This document shows positions 25,860 through 32,974 of a DNA stretch of 64,000 nucleotides, piece after piece. Every line of letters begins with the position of its first letter. Positions within the stretch are counted from its first letter, which is position 1. The stretch is taken from the NCBI GenBank assembly GCA_900754475.1, contig CAAECY010000049.1:65293-129292 (forward strand), written 5' to 3'. The position numbers were made by a program, and so were the translations under genes. The stretch is from an uncultured Sutterella sp. GTDB lineage: Bacteria > Pseudomonadota > Gammaproteobacteria > Burkholderiales > Burkholderiaceae_F. The notes under the pieces were generated by a model. That model did no database searches. It was not told where the DNA came from and was given only the letters and a program-made list of their open reading frames with translations.

Positions 25860-27218
25860 TTAGATGCGCAGCGGCAGGGGGGTGGTCGGATGGAGCCAGG
25901 CCGTGCCGGAGGGCTGAACAGGCTGACCGCCGCCGTTGACGCAACCGCCCGGGCAGTTCATGACTTCGATGAAGTGGTAACGGTTCTTGTCGACGCGGAC
26001 GCGGTTGAGAACTTCCTTGAGGCCCTGGTTCGCACCGTTGACGACGCAAACGCGGACTTCGAAGGTCTTGCCGCCGAGGGCCTTGATGGGCACGGGGATG
26101 GTCGCTTCGACGATGGCGTTGTCGTTGCCGCGGACAACCGTGATGTTGCCGTCCTTGAGGTCTTCGCCCGAAAGAGCGAAGTAGGCCGTACGCAGAGCGG
26201 CTTCCATCACGCCGCCCGAGCAGCCGAAGATCGTGCCGGCGCCCGAATACACTTCGAGCGGACGACGTTCGCGGGTCTTCGGTTCGAGCAGGGGATTGAT
26301 ACCCTTGCGGCGCATGAGTTCGGCGATGTCGCGGGCCGTGAGCGAGGCGTCGATGTCCTGGAAGGAGGGCGTGTCCTTCGGGATGTCCTTGTTGGCGATG
26401 AGGTAACGCCAGGCCGTGTTCATTTCAGGACGCGAGGCTTCGAAGATCTTGGCCGTGCAGGGCGTGACGGAGACGAAATAGATCTTGCGGGGATCGCACT
26501 TGAGGACGTACTTCGCAGCCCAGGTCTTGGCAAGCGTGCCGCCCATCTGGAGCGGGGACTTCGCCGTGGAGAGGTGCGGAAGCATGTCGGCGTGATACGT
26601 TTCGGCGTTCTTCACCCAGGCCGGGCAGCAGGACGTGAAGTGCGGGAACGGGTGCTTGCCCTGTTCGTCGACTTCCGGGCCGCGTTCGCCGAGGATCCAG
26701 TACTGGATCTTCTTAACGAATTCCGTGCCTTCTTCGATGATGGTCTGGTCGGCCGAGCTGTTGCAGTCGTAGACCACGAAGCCGAGCTTTTCAAGCGCGT
26801 TGACCATCTGTTCGGTCGTGAGCGCGCCGGGTTCGCCGCCGAATTCTTCGCAGAGCGAAACGCGAACGGCGGGCGAGGGATGGGCCACGACGACGCGGTC
26901 CTTGTCGGCGAGGACGTGTTCGACTTCGTCGACGAAGCTCATCTGCTCGATCGCGTTGAACGGGCAGGCGATCAGGCACTGACCGCAGTAGAGGCACGCG
27001 TCTTCGACGATTTCGTGCTTGGCGCCGAGACCGCCCTTGATGGCGTCGACCGGGCAGAACTTGCGGCAGGTGTCGCACCCGACGCAGTTGTCTTTGTTGA
27101 TGTGGATGATCCCACGCAGTTCGCCCTTGCGAAGATTGCCGTCGAAGGCGGGGCCATTTTCCCCGCGGGCGTTGTCGCCCGGGAGGAACGTATGGACCTT
27201 GATCGTATCCGTGGACAT
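25860..27218 (-). CDS. hydA: [FeFe] hydrogenase catalytic subunit
   Basis: A 452-residue catalytic subunit for H2 oxidation or formation. Two [4Fe-4S] sites: C45-C48-C51-C55 (CVGCDTCRKFCP) and C75-C78-C81-C85 (CLYCGQCLIACP). H-cluster motifs: L1 TSCCPAW (195-201), L2 TPCTAK (252-257) and L3 with E418, M420, C422 and C426 (EVMNCPGGCVNGGGQP). L2 normally begins with Met (MPCxxK); here it is Thr. There is no [2Fe-2S] domain and no NADH-binding part, as in Desulfovibrio-type dimeric periplasmic enzymes. The ATG is preceded by GGAGAG. A 564-bp gap lies upstream. It is the first gene of hydA-hydB-cytochrome b-hydF-hydE. Confidence 0.93.
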   Translation of the reverse strand: MSTDTIKVHTFLPGDNARGENGPAFDGNLRKGELRGIIHINKDNCVGCDTCRKFCPVDAIKGGLGAKHEIVEDACLYCGQCLIACPFNAIEQMSFVDEVEHVLADKDRVVVAHPSPAVRVSLCEEFGGEPGALTTEQMVNALEKLGFVVYDCNSSADQTIIEEGTEFVKKIQYWILGERGPEVDEQGKHPFPHFTSCCPAWVKNAETYHADMLPHLSTAKSPLQMGGTLAKTWAAKYVLKCDPRKIYFVSVTPCTAKIFEASRPEMNTAWRYLIANKDIPKDTPSFQDIDASLTARDIAELMRRKGINPLLEPKTRERRPLEVYSGAGTIFGCSGGVMEAALRTAYFALSGEDLKDGNITVVRGNDNAIVEATIPVPIKALGGKTFEVRVCVVNGANQGLKEVLNRVRVDKNRYHFIEVMNCPGGCVNGGGQPVQPSGTAWLHPTTPLPLRI

Positions 27219-27467
27219 GGAAAAACTCTCCAGAGTAAGGAAAGCCGGGGAGCCCGTTGCGGCTCGGCGACTTGGCGCATGATCCTACGGCGGACAGTGG
27301 GCGCCGAGGCGCTCCGGGGTCATCCTTCCGATCGGTTCATGGCACTCAATTTTTTGGACGAAGGCGAGTCGCTCCGGTGGAAAGCCGGGCCGAGACCTTC
27401 GGTGAAACACGCGTGCATTTTAAGGGGAAGGCTCCTTCTTCTGGTCCCGGGATTAGACCTAGAGACG

Positions 27468-27483
27468 TACCCCTAAAGGGTTA
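27468..27483. promoter_or_regulatory. Possible NarL/NarP-type 7-2-7 site upstream of hydA
   Basis: TACCCCT-AA-AGGGTTA. The left half fits the TACYYMT heptamer, the right half on the other strand (TAACCCT) matches 6 of 7. The geometry fits the known 7-2-7 arrangement. No such regulator is in the window, so this is only a sequence match. Confidence 0.3.
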
Positions 27484-27518
27484 TTTCGGCGAATTTCAGA
27501 ACTGTTTCTAGATGTGTT

Positions 27519-27532
27519 CTGATTTGGATCAA
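27519..27532. promoter_or_regulatory. FNR-like box upstream of hydA
   Basis: CTGAT-TTGG-ATCAA differs from the FNR consensus TTGAT-N4-ATCAA at one position. It lies about 300 bp upstream of hydA and about 50 bp from the NarL-like site. Oxygen control of an [FeFe] hydrogenase is plausible, since these enzymes are destroyed by O2. Confidence 0.45.
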
Positions 27533-27700
27533 AGACGGGCGGGCCGTTCAGGTTTTGTGACCGAAGTGTTTGAGGAAAAAGGAAAAATAGCCGAGCAAAT
27601 TACTCGGGAATAGAAAGCGGCACTTGTACGAGCGTCAACAAGAAGACGAAAATGCGTGTCTTTTCGACGTACGTCGGAGTCGTACGGAAGGAGGGGGTAC

Positions 27701-27735
27701 AAAAAAAGAAAGAGCGCGGGTCACCCCCGCGCTCT
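27701..27735 (-). terminator. Terminator of the HemN-like radical SAM gene
   Basis: Stem AGAGCGCGGG/CCCGCGCTCT; on the left is an A-rich tract that becomes a T tract on the minus strand. It lies about 50 bp after the gene stop. Confidence 0.88.
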
Positions 27736-27782
27736 TCGGACGCTCGATCCGACCGTTCGGTCGGTCGGTCGGGACGTGCGAC

Positions 27783-29096
27783 TTACATGTCGGCTTCTTT
27801 CAGGGGAGCGCGCAGTTCGGCGCGCACGTTGTCCATGCCCGAATAGAAGGCCTTCATCATGACGAGACCGAGGAACTTCCCGGCATCCGTCACGATGATG
27901 TTGTCCGGATCGTTCGGGTCGTCCTTGATGGCCCCCGCAATCTTGAGGCCGAGCATTTCCTTCAGGAGGTAACGGTCGACGTCGATGCCGTGCACCTCGC
28001 GGAAGTAGCGGCGCGACAGGCGGTGCGAGAAGAGGCCGAGCATCAGGCGGTACTGCATGATGGCGTGCTTGTCGAACTGGCGGCGGCGCTCGACGCCCGT
28101 GTGGCCCGCGGCGATGCGTTCGGCATAGCGGCGCAGGCTGAACGTGTTGACGTAGAGGCTGTCGCCGAGGAAGCTGAACGCCCCCGAACCCACGCCGAGG
28201 TACTCGTCGTAGTCGACGACGTACTCGTCGAACCCTTCGTCGTTCGTACGGCCGAAGGTCCAGCTCGTGAGGTGGTTGTAGCGGCTGCCGAGCGTGTCGA
28301 GAATCACGCGGTACTGGTCGGCGAGCTGATTGCCGCCGGCGGCGATGACGTTCTTCACGCTCTTTTTCGTCTGCGACGTCACCATGAGCGGATAGGTCGT
28401 CACCTGACGCGGGTTGAGGCGCGCGATCTTGTCCATGTCCTCGTGGAGCATGTCGAGCGTCTGGCCGCGGAAGCCGAACATCATGTCGATGTTGCAGGTG
28501 GGGAAGAGTTCCTGGGCGTACTGCAGGCGCTCGAAGATCTGCTCGCCGGAGCCGAACTTCTCGTAGCGTTCCGAGAGCTTCAGAAGGTCGTCGTTGAAGC
28601 TCTGCACGCCGATCGACATGCGGTCGACGAGCCCCTTCAGGTTGCGGAACTGCGGCGTCGTGATGATCTGCGGGTCGGTTTCGCAGGACACTTCGCGAAT
28701 CGAGGGGAAGAGGGTCTTGGCGTGCTCGATCGTCTTGATGAGCTCGTCCTCGAGAATCGTCGTCGTGCCCCCGCCGATGTACATCGAGTGGAAGTCGTAG
28801 CCGAGCGCCTTCACGTAGTCCATTTCCTTGCGCAGGTTCACGAAGTACTCGCGCGCCTTCCATTCCTTGAAGAGAAAGCGGTGGAACGTGCAGTACGAGC
28901 AGAGCGTGTGGCAGAAGGGAATGTGTGCGTAAAGGAGGTACTTGTGACCTTCCTGGGGAGCGGGCGGCGTGTTGAGGATCACCGGATCGCAGTGGAGGTA
29001 ACGCTTGATGTAGTAGTCCATCACGCGGTCCGTAATGCCGATCATCCATTCCGGAAGCAATTCGCGGGGTTGCGGCGTATAGCTCGAAGTAGTCAT
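27783..29096 (-). CDS. HemN/HemW-like radical SAM protein
   Basis: A 437-residue radical SAM protein of the coproporphyrinogen III oxidase-like family. The cluster motif is CHTLCSYCTFHRF (CxxxCxxC); the family segments YIGGGTTTIL, SIGVQSFNDDLLKL and MMFGFRGQTLDML follow in order, and a HemN_C-like region is at the C-terminus. True HemN has a fourth Cys directly after the motif (CxYCxC) and HemW has CxYCxF; here TF follows, so neither assignment is firm. HutW/ChuW-like haem enzymes are another possibility. The ATG at 29096 (MTTSSYTPQP) is chosen over a longer frame because it is in an ordinary start position. The gene is upstream of hydA on the same strand but has its own terminator. Confidence 0.75.
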   Translation of the reverse strand: MTTSSYTPQPRELLPEWMIGITDRVMDYYIKRYLHCDPVILNTPPAPQEGHKYLLYAHIPFCHTLCSYCTFHRFLFKEWKAREYFVNLRKEMDYVKALGYDFHSMYIGGGTTTILEDELIKTIEHAKTLFPSIREVSCETDPQIITTPQFRNLKGLVDRMSIGVQSFNDDLLKLSERYEKFGSGEQIFERLQYAQELFPTCNIDMMFGFRGQTLDMLHEDMDKIARLNPRQVTTYPLMVTSQTKKSVKNVIAAGGNQLADQYRVILDTLGSRYNHLTSWTFGRTNDEGFDEYVVDYDEYLGVGSGAFSFLGDSLYVNTFSLRRYAERIAAGHTGVERRRQFDKHAIMQYRLMLGLFSHRLSRRYFREVHGIDVDRYLLKEMLGLKIAGAIKDDPNDPDNIIVTDAGKFLGLVMMKAFYSGMDNVRAELRAPLKEADM

Positions 29097-29195
29097 GTTC
29101 GGAAGAAGTGCATGAAAAGAGAAGGTCCGGGCATTGTACAAAGAGAAAGGGGTGCCGGATCTTAACGGCACCCCCTGTTTTCTCGCGATCGAGCC

Positions 29196-31016
29196 TCAAC
29201 CGTGCGTGGCGTAGAGCGCGGCGATTTCGGCGCGGAACCGCTCGGAGAGCGGCCCGCGCTTGAGTTTGAGCGTTGGCGTGAGCAGCCCGTTATCGATCGT
29301 CCAGGGCTCGAGCGTGAGCACCGTCGCACGCGGCAGGGCGTAGTTCGGGAAACCGGCGGCGGCCGCTTTCGCGCGCTTCAGAATCGTGGTCTTCGCGGCC
29401 GGGGCGGTAAGCGCCGCGGGATCCTCGGGGTCGAGCCCGAGCGACTCGGCGAGCGGCTTCCACTCGGTCGGGTTGAGGACCGCAATGAGCCCGAGGTACG
29501 GGCGGTTCTCGCCCACGACGTATGCCTGAGCGAAAAGCGGATCGGATTCGATCGCGTTTTCCAGGTCGGCGGGCGGAATCTTCTCGCCCGTCGAGGTGAC
29601 GATGATTTCCTTGATGCGGCCGCGAATCTTCAGGAGTCCCCGATCGGTGAAGCTGCCGACGTCGCCCGTTTTGAGCCAGCCGTCCGGCGTGAAGGCGTCG
29701 CGCGTGGCGTCCTCGCGGTTCCAGTAGCCCTTCATGACGGAGGGACCGCGCACCTGAATTTCGTCGCCTTCGCCGAGACGCACCTCCACGTTGCAGAAGG
29801 GGCGACCCACGGTGTCGGGCTGGTTTTCCGTGAGGCAGTTGCCGGCGATGATGGGGCTCGTTTCCGTCATGCCGTAGCCCTGAATGACGGGCAGCCCCAG
29901 GCCGCAGAACGTTCGGGCGATCTTGGGGCCTAGGGCCGCGCCGCCCGAGATGGCGATGCGCAGCCGACCGCCGAACTGCGCGAGGAGCGTTTCCCGCACG
30001 CGCGGCAGCACGAAGGCGCGCACGAGCGCGTCGACGAGCGCCGAACCCGGTTCGAGGGGGAGCCCGTTTTTGCGGCAGAAATCGCGCCAGCCGGTCGCCA
30101 CGGCGGCTTCGAAGAGCCGTCGCTGCAGGGCCGACGCCTTGCGCAGTTTGTCTTCGACGCGGGCGTGAATGCGTTCGTAGACGCGGGGCACCGAAATGAT
30201 GACGTCGGGTTTGACGGTCTTCAGGTCTTCGGCGAGCAGAAGCACGGAGCGGTTGTAGGCGATCACGCAGCCCGTGGCGAGTGCGAGGTAGTAGCCCGCG
30301 GTTCGCTCGAACGTGTGCGAGAGCGGCAGAAAGGAAAGGAACACGTCGCCCGTTTTCGGCGACACGCACTCGAGCGTGGCTTTCACGTTGGCCACGATGT
30401 TGGCGTGCGTGAGCATGACGCCCTTCGGGCGCCCGGTCGTGCCCGAGGTGTAGATGATGCCCGCAAGATCGTCGGGACGGGGCGCGGCGGGAAGTTCCCG
30501 ATCGGCTTCGCCGAGCGCGAGCCAGGCGCGACGACCGTAGATGCGCACGCTGTTTTCTTCGACGTCTTCGTTCTCTTCGTCCGTCAGTACGACGAAGCGC
30601 AGATGCTCGAGGGGCTGACCCGCGTCGCGCAGCTGCTCCCAGCGCTGGCGCTTGTTCGTCACGAGCACCGAGGCCCGGCTGTCTTCGGCGATGTAGGCGC
30701 TCGCCCCCGGGGTGTCGATCGCGTGCAGGGGAACGGGCACGAGGCCGTTGGCCAGAGCCGACTGGTCGGCCGCCACGTGATCCGGCCCGTTGGGCATGAG
30801 AATCGCAACGCGGCTTGCGCGCTCGAGCCCGAGAGCGGCGAACGCGCGCCGCCACTGCTCGACGAGCGCGCCCGTCTGTGCGTACGTCAGGCTTTTCCAG
30901 GCGCTCTCCGCCCGGTCGAAGTACCGCAGCGCCTCCGCGTCGCGGTAGACGACGATGCTGCGGTTCAGCAGCTCGGGCAGCGTTTCGAGCCCTTGAAGTT
31001 CATTGGATCGACCCAT
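29196..31016 (-). CDS. AMP-dependent long-chain fatty-acid-CoA ligase
   Basis: A 606-residue acyl-adenylate-forming enzyme. The P-loop is IIYTSGTTGRPKGVMLTHAN (about 190-210), the adenine-binding motif is QGYGMTETSPI, and the hinge region is WLKTGDVGSF followed by IRGRIKEIIVTSTGEKIPP. The family converts fatty acids to acyl-CoA through an acyl-AMP. It looks like the FACS/FAA1-type (FadD15-like) rather than acetyl-CoA synthetase. It is probably peripheral to the inner membrane. It is a single gene, with a hairpin in front of it that ends the preceding ABC-F gene. Confidence 0.9.
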   Translation of the reverse strand: MGRSNELQGLETLPELLNRSIVVYRDAEALRYFDRAESAWKSLTYAQTGALVEQWRRAFAALGLERASRVAILMPNGPDHVAADQSALANGLVPVPLHAIDTPGASAYIAEDSRASVLVTNKRQRWEQLRDAGQPLEHLRFVVLTDEENEDVEENSVRIYGRRAWLALGEADRELPAAPRPDDLAGIIYTSGTTGRPKGVMLTHANIVANVKATLECVSPKTGDVFLSFLPLSHTFERTAGYYLALATGCVIAYNRSVLLLAEDLKTVKPDVIISVPRVYERIHARVEDKLRKASALQRRLFEAAVATGWRDFCRKNGLPLEPGSALVDALVRAFVLPRVRETLLAQFGGRLRIAISGGAALGPKIARTFCGLGLPVIQGYGMTETSPIIAGNCLTENQPDTVGRPFCNVEVRLGEGDEIQVRGPSVMKGYWNREDATRDAFTPDGWLKTGDVGSFTDRGLLKIRGRIKEIIVTSTGEKIPPADLENAIESDPLFAQAYVVGENRPYLGLIAVLNPTEWKPLAESLGLDPEDPAALTAPAAKTTILKRAKAAAAGFPNYALPRATVLTLEPWTIDNGLLTPTLKLKRGPLSERFRAEIAALYATHG

Positions 31017-31035
31017 GAGCCGTGTCTCCGAAAGG

Positions 31036-31061
31036 GGAGGGCGTCCTTGCGGACGCCCTCC
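31036..31061 (-). terminator. Hairpin terminator of the ABC-F gene
   Basis: Perfect 11-bp stem GGAGGGCGTCC/GGACGCCCTCC with a 4-nt loop, followed on the minus strand by CCTTT. It lies 66 bp after the ABC-F gene stop and just before the start of the acyl-CoA ligase. Confidence 0.65.
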
Positions 31062-31126
31062 GGAAAATAAGCGATAAGGAATCCTACTCCGAAAGGAAGG
31101 CCTTCAGAGCCCGACAAAAGTCGGGT

Positions 31127-32959
31127 TTATTCGCCCTGCGCTTCGCGCTGCTTGGCTTCAAGCTCTTCCCAACGGGCAAAACCCGCGGCCATTTCCTCGT
31201 CGATGGCTTTCATGCGCTCGGCGTCGGCGCGAAGTTCTTCGACGGGAAGACCGTGGTAGCCCGCGCCGCTCATCTTTTCGACGAGCGCGTTCTGTTCGGC
31301 TTCGAGCGCTTCGATGCGGCCGGGCAGGCTTTCGAGCTCCCGCGTTTCTTTGTAGGAGAGCTTGACCTTCTGCGTGCGCTGACGCGGCTTGGGCGCGGCC
31401 TTCTCGGCTTTGGGCGCCTTGTCGGCGCGCGCTTCGTCGGTCGTCTTCGGGCGCTGGCGCAGCCAGTCTTCGTAGCCGCCCACGTATTCGCGCCAGAGGC
31501 CGTTGCCTTCGGGAGCGAGCACTTCGGTGACGACGTTGTCGAGGAAGCGTCGGTCGTGGCTGACGAGAATGATGGTGCCCGGGTAGTTGGCCAACGTCTG
31601 CTCGAGCACTTCAAGCGAGTCGATGTCGAGGTCGTTCGTCGGCTCGTCGAGAACGAGCAGGTTCGCGGGCAGAGCGAAGAGACGCGCAAGGAGCAAACGG
31701 TTGCGCTCCCCGCCCGAGAGCGAACTCACGGGCACGTTCGCGCGTCGCGGCGGGAAGAGGAAGTCGCCGAGGTACGCGACGACGTGCTTCTTTTGGCCGC
31801 CGATTTCGATCCATTCGGACCCCGGCGAAATCGTTTCCGCCACGGTCTTCGTGAGGTCGAGCTGTTCGCGCATCTGATCGAAGTAGGCGATCTTGAGCGA
31901 GGTGCCGAGTTTGACGGAGCCCGCGTCGGGTTGGAGTTTCCCGAGGATGAGCTTGATGAGCGTACTCTTGCCGACGCCGTTGTGGCCGATCAGACCGAGT
32001 CGGTCGCCGCGCATCAGGCGGAAGTTGAGGTCCTTCACGAGAACGCGGTCGCCGAACGACTTCGTGAGCCCTTCGACTTCGGCCACGATTTTGCCGCTCT
32101 TTTCGCCCGCGTCGATCGAGAGGACGACGCTGCCCGTACGTTCGCGTCGTGCGGCGCGTTCGCGGCGCAACTGCTCCAGACGACGGACGCGCCCTTCGTT
32201 GCGGGTGCGGCGCGCTTCGATCCCTTTGCGGATCCAAACTTCTTCCTGGGCCCAGAACTTGTCGAAGCGCTGACGCTCGAGCGTCTCGGCGGCGAGCTCT
32301 TCTTCCTTCCGGCTTTCGTAGGCGGCGAAGTTCCCCGGGTAGGAGCGCAGAATGCCGCGGTCGAGCTCGATGATGCGGGTGGAAACGTTGTCGAGGAACT
32401 GACGGTCGTGGGTGATGACGACCATCGACTTCGAGGTGCGCCAGCCGGTATTCACGAGCCCTTCGAGAAGCGCGATCGCTTCGAGGTCGAGGTGGTTCGT
32501 CGGTTCGTCAAGGAGGAGCAGATCCGGCTCGAGCGCGAAGGCGAGCGCCAACGCCGCGCGTTTGCGCTGCCCGCCCGAAGCCTTTGCGGGATCGCCCTCG
32601 GGGTCGAGTTCGAAGCGCGTCAGGTACTCGTCGAGCTTGGCGGCGAGGCGCCATCCTTCGCGCTCGTCGTCGTGCTCGTGCACGCGACCGCGCAGCATCA
32701 GGCTTTCGCGGAAGGTCGGCGCGGCGGGTAGCAGCGGCTCCTGCTCCACGTAGTGGACGGTGAGCCCGTCCTGACGCTGCAGAAGTCCGTCGTCAAGCGC
32801 CGTGGTGCCCGCAAGAACCGCAAGGAGCGAGCTTTTGCCCGCGCCGTTGCGGCCGATGAGCCCGATGCGTTCGCCCGGCTCCACGGAAAAGGAGGCGCCG
32901 TCGAGAAGCGGCAGGTCCCCCCAGGCGAGGTGGCCGTCCGTCAAGGTAATGAGTGCCAT
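31127..32959 (-). CDS. uup: ABC-F family ATPase, Uup-like
   Basis: A 610-residue cytoplasmic protein with two ABC ATPase domains and no membrane segments. The first Walker A is GRNGAGKSSLLAV and first signature ASGGQRKR; the second Walker A is GHNGVGKSTLIKL and second signature SLSGGERNR. Walker B motifs are LLLDEPTNHLD and LVLDEPTNDLD. An acidic/basic linker joins them, and a C-terminal coiled-coil (from about 530, rich in Glu/Lys/Arg with KPRQRTQKVKLSYKETREL) is the Uup hallmark. Uup associates with ribosomes and affects precise transposon excision and replication fork processing. It follows the LpoA-like gene by 15 bp on the same strand. Confidence 0.9.
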   Translation of the reverse strand: MALITLTDGHLAWGDLPLLDGASFSVEPGERIGLIGRNGAGKSSLLAVLAGTTALDDGLLQRQDGLTVHYVEQEPLLPAAPTFRESLMLRGRVHEHDDEREGWRLAAKLDEYLTRFELDPEGDPAKASGGQRKRAALALAFALEPDLLLLDEPTNHLDLEAIALLEGLVNTGWRTSKSMVVITHDRQFLDNVSTRIIELDRGILRSYPGNFAAYESRKEEELAAETLERQRFDKFWAQEEVWIRKGIEARRTRNEGRVRRLEQLRRERAARRERTGSVVLSIDAGEKSGKIVAEVEGLTKSFGDRVLVKDLNFRLMRGDRLGLIGHNGVGKSTLIKLILGKLQPDAGSVKLGTSLKIAYFDQMREQLDLTKTVAETISPGSEWIEIGGQKKHVVAYLGDFLFPPRRANVPVSSLSGGERNRLLLARLFALPANLLVLDEPTNDLDIDSLEVLEQTLANYPGTIILVSHDRRFLDNVVTEVLAPEGNGLWREYVGGYEDWLRQRPKTTDEARADKAPKAEKAAPKPRQRTQKVKLSYKETRELESLPGRIEALEAEQNALVEKMSGAGYHGLPVEELRADAERMKAIDEEMAAGFARWEELEAKQREAQGE

Positions 32960-32974
32960 GTGGTATCGAAAATA

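Larger units (their letters stand above)
27219..27782. other. 564-bp intergenic region upstream of hydA, with possible regulator sites
   Basis: The region between hydA and the HemN-like gene end is less GC-rich than its surroundings. It contains an FNR-like site (27519-27532), a NarL/P-like inverted heptamer pair (27468-27483) and a terminator for the HemN-like gene (27701-27735). No convincing -10/-35 for hydA is seen; the leader may be 200-300 nt long. No conserved gene is visible. Confidence 0.5.

Noticed and set aside
27260..27420. A ~32-codon minus-strand frame in the hydA leader region
   Set aside because: Its possible ribosome site is too far from the ATG and it shows no similarity; it could be a chance frame.
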